A DNA stretch of 64,000 bases from positions 1 through 64,000 of the forward strand of contig NZ_JASIRT010000011.1 of assembly GCF_030063475.1 (NCBI RefSeq), written 5' to 3'. Source of the DNA: Roseomonas sp. E05. Its GTDB lineage: Bacteria > Pseudomonadota > Alphaproteobacteria > Acetobacterales > Acetobacteraceae. A program made the translations under genes and the position numbers. Below the pieces are notes generated by a model. The model was not told where the DNA came from, ran no database searches, and saw nothing but the letters and a program-made list of their open reading frames with translations. The first letter of the stretch is position 1. Each line of letters starts with the position of its first letter. Shown here in pieces: positions 42,639 to 51,101 of this stretch.

Positions 42639-45600
42639 ATGCCGTCCGACGAAGCCCTGGCCACGCCGCAGGTGGCGCCTGCGCTCTTCAGCCGCTTCAC
42701 GACCCTGCCGCGGCAGGAGCCGCTGCGGGCCGCCGTCACCCGCCAGACCCGCACCCCCGAGGCGGACTGCATCGCCCGCCTGCTGCCCGCCGCGACCCTG
42801 CCCCCGGCCCAGGCCGAACAGGCGGCGGCGACGGCGCGCCGGCTGGTGGAGGCGCTGCGCCGGAAGGGCACGCGCGGCACTGTCGAGGGGCTCATGCAGG
42901 AATTCTCCCTGTCCAGCCAGGAGGGGGTGGCGCTGATGTGCCTGGCCGAGGCGCTGCTGCGCATCCCGGATGCCGCCACGCGCGACGCGCTGATCCGCGA
43001 CAAGGTGGGCGAGGGCAACTGGCGCGCACATCTCGGCCACTCATCCTCGCTCTTCGTCAACGCCGCCGCCTGGGGGCTCGTGGTGACCGGCAGGCTGGTG
43101 GCGACCAGCAGCGAACAGGGGCTCTCGGAAGCGCTGCGGCGCCTCATCGCCCGTTGCGGCGAGCCGGTGGTCCGCCGCGGCGTCGATCTCGCCATGCGGA
43201 TGATGGGCGAGCAGTTCGTCACCGGCCAGACCATCGCCGAGGCGCTGGCACGCAGGCGCAGGATGGAGGCCAAGGGCTTCCGCCACTCCTACGACATGCT
43301 GGGCGAGGCCGCCCTCACCGCCGCCGACGCCGCGCGCTACCACGCGGCCTATGAGGCAGCGATCCAAGCGATCGGCACCGCCGCGGCCGGGCGCGGCATC
43401 CATGACGGTCCGGGGATCTCGATCAAGCTTTCCGCCCTGCACCCGCGCTATTCCCGCGCGCAGCGGGAGCGCGTCCTGGCCGAGCTGCTGCCGCGGGTCG
43501 CGGCCCTCGCCGCGCTGGCCAAGCGCTATGGCATCGGACTGAACATCGACGCCGAGGAGACCGAAAGGCTGGAGCTCTCGCTCGACCTGCTGGAGGCGCT
43601 CTGCGCCGACCCGGCGCTCGCCGGCTGGAACGGGCTGGGCTTCGTGGTGCAGGCCTACCAGAAGCGCGCGCCCTTCGTGCTGGACTTCGTCATCGATCTC
43701 GCCCGGCGCAGCGGCCACCGGCTGATGGTGCGGCTCGTCAAGGGCGCCTACTGGGACAGCGAGATCAAGCGCGCGCAGCTCGACGGGCTGGCGGACTACC
43801 CCGTCTTCACCCGCAAGCTGCATACCGACGTCTCCTATCTGGCCTGCGCCCGCAAGCTGCTCGATGCGCGGGACAGCGTCTTCCCGCAGTTCGCCACGCA
43901 CAACGCGCAGACGCTCGCCGCCGTCCATGCCATGGCAGGGCCGGCTTTCAGGTCCGGCGACTACGAGTTCCAGTGCCTGCACGGCATGGGCGAGCCGCTC
44001 TACGAGGAGGTCGTCGGCCCCGACGGGCTGGACCGGCCCTGCCGCATCTACGCTCCGGTCGGCACGCATGACACGCTGCTCGCCTATCTCGTGCGGCGGC
44101 TGCTGGAGAACGGCGCCAACTCCTCCTTCGTGAATCGCATCCAGGACCCGGCGGTGCCGGTCGAGACGCTGGTGGCCGATCCGGCGACGCAGGTGGCGGC
44201 GATGCAGCCGCCGGGCGCGCCACATCCGCGCATCCCGCTGCCGCGCGACCTCTACGGGCCGGTGCGCGCGAATTCCGCCGGGATGGACCTCAGCAGCGAG
44301 GCGGTGCTGACCCTGCTGGCGGAGGCGCTGCGGGAGAGCGCGGCGCGGCCCTGGCAAGCCGTGCCCCTGGTGGCCGGCTCCGAGGGTGCGGGCGAGGTGC
44401 GGGCGGTGCGCAACCCGGCCGACCGGCGCGACCTTGTCGGTCATGTGCTCGAGGCCGGCGAGGCGGAGGCCGGACACGCCCTCGCCGCCGCCGAGGCCGC
44501 CGCGCCGCGCTGGCGCGACACCCCACCGGCCGAGCGGGCTGCCTGCCTGCTGCGCGCTGCCGACCTGCTGGAGCAGCGTATGCCGGCGCTGCTTGGCCTG
44601 ATCGCGCGCGAGGCCGGCAAGTCGATGGCCAATGCGGTCGCGGAGGTGCGCGAGGCGGTGGACTTCCTCCGCTACTACGGCGCGCAGGTGCGGGACGGCT
44701 TCGACAACGCGACGCACCGGCCGCTCGGCCCGGTGCTCTGCATCAGCCCCTGGAACTTTCCGCTGGCCATCTTCACCGGGCAGGTGGCGGCGGCGCTGGC
44801 GGCCGGCAACCCGGTGCTCGCCAAGCCGGCAGAGGAAACGCCGCTGATCGCGGCGCAGGCCGTGACCATCCTGCACGCGGCGGGCGTGCCGCCGGACGTG
44901 TTGCAGTTCCTCCCCGGCGATGGCCGGCTCGGCGCCCTGCTGGTGGCGGACGCGCGGGTGCGCGGCGTCATGTTCACCGGCTCCACCGAGGTGGCCAGGC
45001 TGATCCAGGCCGAGTTGGCGAAGCGCCTGAACCCGGATGGCACGCCGGTGCCGCTGGTGGCCGAAACCGGCGGGCAGAATGCGCTGGTGGTGGATTCGTC
45101 GGCGCTGGCGGAGCAGGTGGTGGCCGATACGCTGACCTCGGCCTTCGACAGCGCCGGGCAGCGCTGCTCGGCACTCCGCGTGCTCTGCCTGCAGGAAGAG
45201 GTGGCGGAGCGCATGCTGACCATGCTGCTGGCGGCGATGGCGGAGCTGTCGGTCGGCAACCCCGACCGGCTCGCCACCGATGTCGGCCCGGTCATCACCG
45301 AGGAGGCGCGGAACGGCATCCTGGCGCATGTCGAGGCGATGCGCCGCGCCGGCCGCCGCGTGCATCAGGCGCCGCTGCCGGAGGACTGCCGCCAGGGCAG
45401 TTTCGTGCCGCCGACGGTGATCGAGATCGGCGACATCGCCGAGCTGCAACGCGAGGTCTTCGGCCCGGTGCTGCACGTGCTGCGCTTCCGCCGCGAGAAG
45501 CTGGACGCGCTGGTGGATGCGGTGAACGCCACCGGCTATGGCCTCACCTTCGGCGTGCATTCCCGCATCGACGAGCGGATCACGCAGGTGACGGAGCGCG

Positions 45601-46304
45601 TGCGGGCGGGGAATGTCTATGTGAACCGCAACCTGGTGGGCGCGGTGGTGGGGGTGCAGCCCTTCGGCGGGCATGGGCTTTCGGGCACCGGGCCGAAGGC
45701 GGGCGGGCCGCTCTACCTGCGGCGCCTGCTGGCGGAATGCCCGCTGGCCGCCAGCCTGCCGGCGGGCCGGGTGCCGGCGCCGGCGCGGGCCTGGGCGGAA
45801 TGGCTGGCCGCCCGGGGCGAGGCGGGCCTGGCGGAGGAGGTCCGCGGCCTGCTCGCCGCGACGCCCCATGGTGTCACGATCGAACTGGCGGGGCCGGTCG
45901 GCGAGCGCAACCTCTACGCCACCGGGCCGCGCGGTGCGGTGCTCTGCCTCGGCGCCGCGCGGCCGGCAGTGCTGCGCGCCATCGGCGCCGCGCTGGCCAC
46001 CGGCAACCGCGCCTTGGTCGAGCGCGACGGCCCCCTGGACCCCGGCGCGCTGCCGCCGGCGCTGCGGCCCTGGGTCGGCCAGGGCAATGCGGCGATGGCG
46101 CAGGCCGTGTTGCTCGGCGATGGCGGGCCGGAGAGGGTGCTGGCCCGCGCCCGGCAGCTTGCGGCAGCGGAAGGTGCGATCGTGGCGCTGCATGCCGCCC
46201 GCCCGGACGGCAGCTTCCCGCTCGACATGTTGGTGCAGGAGCGCGCCACCAGCATCAACACCGCAGCCGCCGGCGGCAATGCCAACCTGATGATGATCGG
46301 CTGA
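42639..46304 (+). CDS. putA: Bifunctional proline dehydrogenase / glutamate-semialdehyde dehydrogenase
   Basis: A 1221-residue enzyme converting proline to glutamate in two steps with channelling. The proline dehydrogenase barrel has SIKLSALHPRYSRAQ (about 260) and RLVKGAYWDSEIKRAQ (about 365). The aldehyde dehydrogenase module has PWNFPLAIFTGQ (about 704), Glu809 in ETGGQN and Cys843 in GQRCSALR, correctly spaced. It is shorter than E. coli PutA because it lacks the N-terminal ribbon-helix-helix DNA-binding domain, so regulation must come from the divergent Lrp-type gene. A C-terminal domain (about 1000-1221) closes the oligomer. Confidence 0.96.
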   Translation: MPSDEALATPQVAPALFSRFTTLPRQEPLRAAVTRQTRTPEADCIARLLPAATLPPAQAEQAAATARRLVEALRRKGTRGTVEGLMQEFSLSSQEGVALMCLAEALLRIPDAATRDALIRDKVGEGNWRAHLGHSSSLFVNAAAWGLVVTGRLVATSSEQGLSEALRRLIARCGEPVVRRGVDLAMRMMGEQFVTGQTIAEALARRRRMEAKGFRHSYDMLGEAALTAADAARYHAAYEAAIQAIGTAAAGRGIHDGPGISIKLSALHPRYSRAQRERVLAELLPRVAALAALAKRYGIGLNIDAEETERLELSLDLLEALCADPALAGWNGLGFVVQAYQKRAPFVLDFVIDLARRSGHRLMVRLVKGAYWDSEIKRAQLDGLADYPVFTRKLHTDVSYLACARKLLDARDSVFPQFATHNAQTLAAVHAMAGPAFRSGDYEFQCLHGMGEPLYEEVVGPDGLDRPCRIYAPVGTHDTLLAYLVRRLLENGANSSFVNRIQDPAVPVETLVADPATQVAAMQPPGAPHPRIPLPRDLYGPVRANSAGMDLSSEAVLTLLAEALRESAARPWQAVPLVAGSEGAGEVRAVRNPADRRDLVGHVLEAGEAEAGHALAAAEAAAPRWRDTPPAERAACLLRAADLLEQRMPALLGLIAREAGKSMANAVAEVREAVDFLRYYGAQVRDGFDNATHRPLGPVLCISPWNFPLAIFTGQVAAALAAGNPVLAKPAEETPLIAAQAVTILHAAGVPPDVLQFLPGDGRLGALLVADARVRGVMFTGSTEVARLIQAELAKRLNPDGTPVPLVAETGGQNALVVDSSALAEQVVADTLTSAFDSAGQRCSALRVLCLQEEVAERMLTMLLAAMAELSVGNPDRLATDVGPVITEEARNGILAHVEAMRRAGRRVHQAPLPEDCRQGSFVPPTVIEIGDIAELQREVFGPVLHVLRFRREKLDALVDAVNATGYGLTFGVHSRIDERITQVTERVRAGNVYVNRNLVGAVVGVQPFGGHGLSGTGPKAGGPLYLRRLLAECPLAASLPAGRVPAPARAWAEWLAARGEAGLAEEVRGLLAATPHGVTIELAGPVGERNLYATGPRGAVLCLGAARPAVLRAIGAALATGNRALVERDGPLDPGALPPALRPWVGQGNAAMAQAVLLGDGGPERVLARARQLAAAEGAIVALHAARPDGSFPLDMLVQERATSINTAAAGGNANLMMIG

Positions 46305-46374
46305 CGAGCTGACCGGCGTGCGGGCTGGGGAGGCCACGACGTCGCCTGGGGGCAGCCAGGCGGCCCCGGTCCGG

Positions 46375-47193
46375 TCATGATGGGGAGGCGCAGCTCTTCG
46401 TCAGATGCATTCCCCGCCGCCGGCCACGCGCGACTGGTTCATCCCCCGGATGGGCGAGCCGCAGGGCGCCACGGCGCGCTCCGGGACCATACAGATAGTA
46501 CCCGATCAGCATCCGCGAGCCGCCCGAGGCGGGGAGGATGGGATTGACGCTGCGGCCCGCAGGCACTGCGACTGAGATCGGCTGCCCGGCGTTCTCGTTG
46601 CTGGGGAGGCCCGGACTGTGCAGAGCTTGATCCCGCACATCGTCATTGCGGGGTGTGGCAGAGGGCGTGGTGATGGCCCTATGCGCCGCCGCCTCGCAGC
46701 GGCCAGGGATCTCGGCCGCCAGATCCGCCAGTTGGCCGAGCGCCGCCTGCTTCATCAGGACCAGCAGATGCTCCTCGATCAGCTCGGGAGCAACAGCCTG
46801 CGCCCAGAGGTCGCCCATGGTCCGGTCGCCCATGGTCCGGTCGGGCATGCGGGCATTCTTGCGGATGATCGCGGCCCGCGTCTCATCCGCCCGCCCACCA
46901 CGCACCAGCTTTATGGGCGGGATCTGCAAGCCCTCATCAAACACCTCGCGCAGTTCGGGGCTGCGGGTCTTGTCGCCAATGTCGGGTGCATGCGCGGTGG
47001 AGGCGTTGAAGGCCACCAGCCTGCCGTTGCGGAGGATCGGCTTGGCCACGGGGTGGCCGGTGCTGAGCCAGGGGCCGCTGGTGATCAGCACCTCGCCCGG
47101 CGACAGCACCTCTTCCGGGAAGCGGCGGATGATGATGTGCTTCACCGTCTCCGGCAGCGTGTCGATGAAGTTGGGGATGCTTTCCGTCGAGAG
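46375..47193 (-). pseudogene. Decayed hydantoinase B gene fragment
   Basis: One open frame carries two blocks that match hydantoinase B/oxoprolinase. The N-terminal block is SPGEVLITSGPWLSTGHPVA, AFNASTAHAPDIGDKTRSPE, EGLQIPPIKLVRGGR and MGDLWAQ. The C-terminal block is PGLPSNENAGQPISVAVPAG, followed by NPILPASGGSR. The blocks are joined with most of the middle absent, and the key N-terminal metal-binding region before SPGEV is missing, so about 270 codons remain of some 550-650. No start or ribosome binding site is apparent. An intact paralogue lies at 51102-53078. Confidence 0.75.
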
Positions 47194-48176
47194 AGGGGCC
47201 GGGGCACATCCAGCATGTGTGGCCGTAACCCTCCTCTTCCCCGGGCGGCACATGCCCTTTCGAACCGTGTCCGGGTTGCGGCTGAGGTGGGCACTTTCCT
47301 GCCGTGCTGCCCCTCCTCCCGTCTTTGCAGGACATTGAGGCGCAGGCACCCGCACCCCGGCGAAGCACACAGCATCGTGTCTCTCCGCACCCAGAATGTT
47401 TATATTACGATAATATATCGTGCTTAAAGGGATTTTTATATAAATAGTGAATTTTTCTATATTTTTAGGAGAAAAAACAGCAATTTTCCAATCGTTCTGG
47501 CTTCGCGGGGGCCCCATTCGTCCCGCGAAAAGCCGGCTCTCCGCACCCGCGGGAGACTCCCAAGAAAGTTCTGCACTTTCTTCCGAGAGGCCCGATCGTA
47601 ACACGGCATTCCCCCACCCTGGCCTCCCATACGGCATGCAGAGGCTATCTCCTGGGTGAGCCCAGGAATTCTCCTGCCACTTCCCAACTATCCGCCACCC
47701 ATCAGCGGAACCAGGACCCTCTCTGGCTCCGTCCATGATCCAGGGCTGGTCCTCGGCGGCCGGTCCACACTGTGGCTGGCATCGCCACAAAATCCGGAAC
47801 CTGCCGGCGAAACTGAACCAAGAGCGCGCCCTTGCCACCGCTGCGGCAAGAGCCACAAGCCCTCCAGGAAAATCTTCTTTGTTTCGAATTCGTATATAAT
47901 CTAAAAAGTTATAATATTCACAATTTACAACAACACAAAGTGAATTTGTTTGTTCTGCTGCCGCGACATCTTCGCTTTGCCGCCGGGAGATCTCGTATTT
48001 TTTTATCCGTTCTCATGATGAGGAAAGATTATTCACACCCAGCGGAGCATTTCTTGCGTGAATGCAACAAATATTTGCTGCTCCGGCCCCGCGCAGCTGG
48101 CGCGCATGCGGCCGCCGGCTTCTGATCGCTGAGCCACCCGCCCGGATGGCGGAGGCTCTCTTCTGGAGGACCGTGA
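47194..48176. other. Gene-free segment with AT-rich patches upstream of the fusion gene
   Basis: This 983-bp region has no credible gene. Two AT-rich patches stand out against the high-GC genome: 47395-47490 and 47870-48075. The first holds the palindrome ACGATA-ATA-TATCGT (47407-47421). The second holds TATAAT hexamers at 47895-47900 and 47910-47915, possible -10 elements for the gene at 48177, though no good -35 is seen. The composition suggests foreign or regulatory DNA. Confidence 0.6.
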
Positions 48177-51014
48177 ATGGCGCGCTTACCGGCAGACCGG
48201 ACCCGTCATGGCAGCAGCGATGGACGCCAGGACCTCTTCAGCCGGATCGAGGCATTCGGCACCGCGCTGGCCGTCGTCGATGAAAGTGGCCGGTCATGGT
48301 CCCATGCGGAGTTTGCTGCGCATGCGGATGCCGGGTGCGCGCCACTGCCGCCAAAGCGCTGCTTCGTTGCGGTCGAGGCCGCAAACGCGCTGCACTCGCT
48401 CGCCGCCTATGTCGGCGCCCTCCGGGCCGGCCATGCGGTGCTGCTCCTCAAGGAGGGTGAAGGCGAGGGCTGCCCGCTGCTGGAGCGGTTCCGCCCCGAC
48501 TTCGTCTACCGGGCCGACAGGCAGGCGTGGCAGGAAGGATCCGCCGGGCCCGCGGAGGCCGATCTACATCCGGACCTGGCCGTCCTGCTGGCCACCTCCG
48601 GTTCCACGGGGGAGCCGAAGCTGGTGCGGCTCTCCAACACCAACCTGCTCTCGAATGCCCTGGCCATTGCCGAGTATCTCGGCTTCCGCCCCGGCGAGCG
48701 CGCGATCACCACGCTGCCGTTCCACTATTCCTACGGCATGTCCGTCATCAACTCCCATCTGGCGACAGGCGGCGCGCTCATCCTGAACCAGGACTCGGTC
48801 GCCGAGCCGGCCTTCTGGAGACGCTTCGAGGCCTTTGAAGCCACGAGCCTCGCCGGCGTGCCGCACAGCTTCGCGCTGCTGGAGCGGAGCGGCTTCCTGT
48901 CCAGGCCCCTGCCGGCTTCGCTGCGGTACATCACGCAGGCCGGCGGCAAGCTGCCGGAGGACAAGGTCCGGCGGTTCGCCGATCACGCCGAGGCGCAAGG
49001 CCGCCGCTTCTACGTGATGTATGGCCAGACCGAGGCGGCGCCGCGCATCGCCTACGTGCCTCCTGCGCTGCTGAAGCGGCATCCGGCTGCCATTGGCGTG
49101 CCGGTTCCAGGCGGCAAGATCGCGCTGCTGGATGAGCGCGGGGTGCCCATCGATGCCGCCAATGCCGAGGGTGAACTCGTTTATTCCGGCCCGAACGTGA
49201 TGATGGGCTACGCGCTGAGGCGCGAGGATCTGGGCCGGGGCGCGGAGCTGTCCGAGCTGCGGACAGGGGATCTGGCCGTCCGCAACGCGGAGGGGCTTTT
49301 CACCATCACCGGCCGGAAGAGCCGCTTCATCAAGCCCTTCGGGCTGCGTATCGGCCTGGATGACATCGAGGCGCGGCTGCGCGAGGCCGGCTTCGAGGGC
49401 GCGGCCACCGGAACGGACGACGGCCTGCAGATCGCGGTGGTGGCCCCCGCCTCGACCGAGGCGGTGGTGGAGCTGGTGCTGCGCCAGCATGCCCTGCCCG
49501 CCACGAGCGTTCAGGTCGCCCATGTCGCCGAAGTTCCCCGCCTGCCCTCCGGCAAGGTGGATTACGCCGGCATCCGCAGGGTGTTCGACGCCAGCGCCGC
49601 GCCCGCAGGCCAGGCCGGCCGGAACCTCTCCCTGCATGCGGCCTTTGCCGATCTGCTCGGCCGGCCCGATCTCGGACGGGATGAGTCCTTCGCATCGGCG
49701 GGGGGTGATTCGCTCAACTTCATCAACGCGCTGCTGCTGGTCGAGGAACGCCTCGGCTTCGCGCCCGAGGGCTGGGAGCGGATGACCATCTGCGAGCTCG
49801 AAGCCGCCAAGGCGCGCAAGCCGGATGCAGCAGAGGTCTCCGCCAGCCAGACGAAGCTGTTCTTCCTGGACCAGGTGCGCGCCAGCCTGATGCTGCTGGG
49901 CATCCCCTTCCACACCGCGCTGGCCTATACCGCCTTCCCCTGGATCGCCAAGGGCGGCGAGCCGTCATCCCTGCTGATGAACTTCTCCGAGTTCCTCAAC
50001 ACCTTCCGGATGCCCGCCTTCTTCCTGCTGGCCGGCTTCTTCGCCATGATGTTCGTCGACGAGAAGAGCCCGGCGAAGTGGTGGAGAAGCCGCGCCGTTC
50101 AGCTGGGCCTTCCGCTGTTCGCCACCATCCTCCTCATCAATCCCCTGCTGATGCTGGCGCGCGCGCTGAACACCGCACAGGATGCGGACGTCATGGCGAC
50201 CTGGCTCGCCCTGCTCACCACACCGGGGCAGCACTGGATCGAGCATGCGTGGTTCCTGGTCTTCCTGCTGGCCTACACGCTCGTGCTCGCCCTGTTGTGC
50301 GGCCTCTGGCGGGGAAGGCCGATCCGGCGCGACACCGCCGCCCTGGCGGAGCGCGTTCTCGCCAGCCGGACCAGTCTGGCCCTCACGGCCATCGCCGCCG
50401 GCCTCGCCAGCACCCTGGGCGTTGGCGTCCTGAAGGTCCTCGGCATCACCTTCGCCTACCGGCACATGCTCTATCTGAGCGAGATGGCCGCGCTGCTGCC
50501 GGTTTTCGCCATGGGCTGCCTTGTCGCCTCGCGCAGGGACTTCATCGGGCGCTTCGCTTCGGTTGACTGGTCGGCCATCGCCCTGGCGCTCGGCGGGGCC
50601 GTCATCCTGACGAACATCCAGTTGCGCGAGGAAACGCTCTACCGCGTGGTGACCTTCTTCCTCGTGCCCATCATGGGCATCTACTGGTCCAAGCTGCTGT
50701 GCTTCGTGGCCCTGCGCTGGTTCGACGCGCCGAACCGCTGGACGCGCCTCCTGGTCAACGCCTCCATGACCGTCTACCTGATCCACATCCTCTTCATCGT
50801 GTTCCTCGCGAATGCCTTCGCCTATGTGCAGTTGCCGTCCCTGGTCGAGTTCCTGATCATCACCGGGCTGGCCGGCGCGCTTTCGCTGGGCTTCCACCAG
50901 ATCGTGGCGCGCCATTGGCTGCTGATGCTGCTCTTCACCGGAACGGCCAGGGGCCGGCGCGGGACGGCGGCTCCGGGGCGCCAGCCTGCTGGCCGCATCG
51001 TGCGTTCCGCATAG
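48177..51014 (+). CDS. Adenylation-carrier-OpgC acyltransferase fusion protein
   Basis: A 945-residue three-module protein. Residues 1-465 form an AMP-forming adenylation domain: SGSTGEPK (141-148), YGQTEAAPR (282-290), RTGDLA (362-367), GRKSRFIKPFGLRI (379-392) and the catalytic Lys in LPSGK (K460). Residues about 485-545 form a phosphopantetheine carrier with GGDSL (Ser512). From about 558 a membrane acyltransferase begins FFLDQVRASLMLLGIPFHTA (His579), then RMPAFFLLAGFF, with about ten helices and a basic tail. The membrane part closely resembles OpgC/MdoC, which succinylates periplasmic glucans. It should activate an acid, tether it to its own carrier and pass it across or onto a surface glycan. 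Substrate and acceptor unknown. Confidence 0.88.
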   Translation: MARLPADRTRHGSSDGRQDLFSRIEAFGTALAVVDESGRSWSHAEFAAHADAGCAPLPPKRCFVAVEAANALHSLAAYVGALRAGHAVLLLKEGEGEGCPLLERFRPDFVYRADRQAWQEGSAGPAEADLHPDLAVLLATSGSTGEPKLVRLSNTNLLSNALAIAEYLGFRPGERAITTLPFHYSYGMSVINSHLATGGALILNQDSVAEPAFWRRFEAFEATSLAGVPHSFALLERSGFLSRPLPASLRYITQAGGKLPEDKVRRFADHAEAQGRRFYVMYGQTEAAPRIAYVPPALLKRHPAAIGVPVPGGKIALLDERGVPIDAANAEGELVYSGPNVMMGYALRREDLGRGAELSELRTGDLAVRNAEGLFTITGRKSRFIKPFGLRIGLDDIEARLREAGFEGAATGTDDGLQIAVVAPASTEAVVELVLRQHALPATSVQVAHVAEVPRLPSGKVDYAGIRRVFDASAAPAGQAGRNLSLHAAFADLLGRPDLGRDESFASAGGDSLNFINALLLVEERLGFAPEGWERMTICELEAAKARKPDAAEVSASQTKLFFLDQVRASLMLLGIPFHTALAYTAFPWIAKGGEPSSLLMNFSEFLNTFRMPAFFLLAGFFAMMFVDEKSPAKWWRSRAVQLGLPLFATILLINPLLMLARALNTAQDADVMATWLALLTTPGQHWIEHAWFLVFLLAYTLVLALLCGLWRGRPIRRDTAALAERVLASRTSLALTAIAAGLASTLGVGVLKVLGITFAYRHMLYLSEMAALLPVFAMGCLVASRRDFIGRFASVDWSAIALALGGAVILTNIQLREETLYRVVTFFLVPIMGIYWSKLLCFVALRWFDAPNRWTRLLVNASMTVYLIHILFIVFLANAFAYVQLPSLVEFLIITGLAGALSLGFHQIVARHWLLMLLFTGTARGRRGTAAPGRQPAGRIVRSA

Positions 51015-51101
51015 AGGCCGGCGCGAGCCGCCGGTTCACCGCGGCCGGGAACCATCCCCGGCCGCAGCCGCCCGCGGATGGCCTGCAACGGTGCGGCCCG
51101 G

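Noticed and set aside
43041-46337. 1098-codon open frame on the minus strand
   Set aside because: It is antisense to putA, whose protein has all expected catalytic motifs. Its composition (His, Arg, Gly, Gln) is typical of a GC-rich shadow frame.
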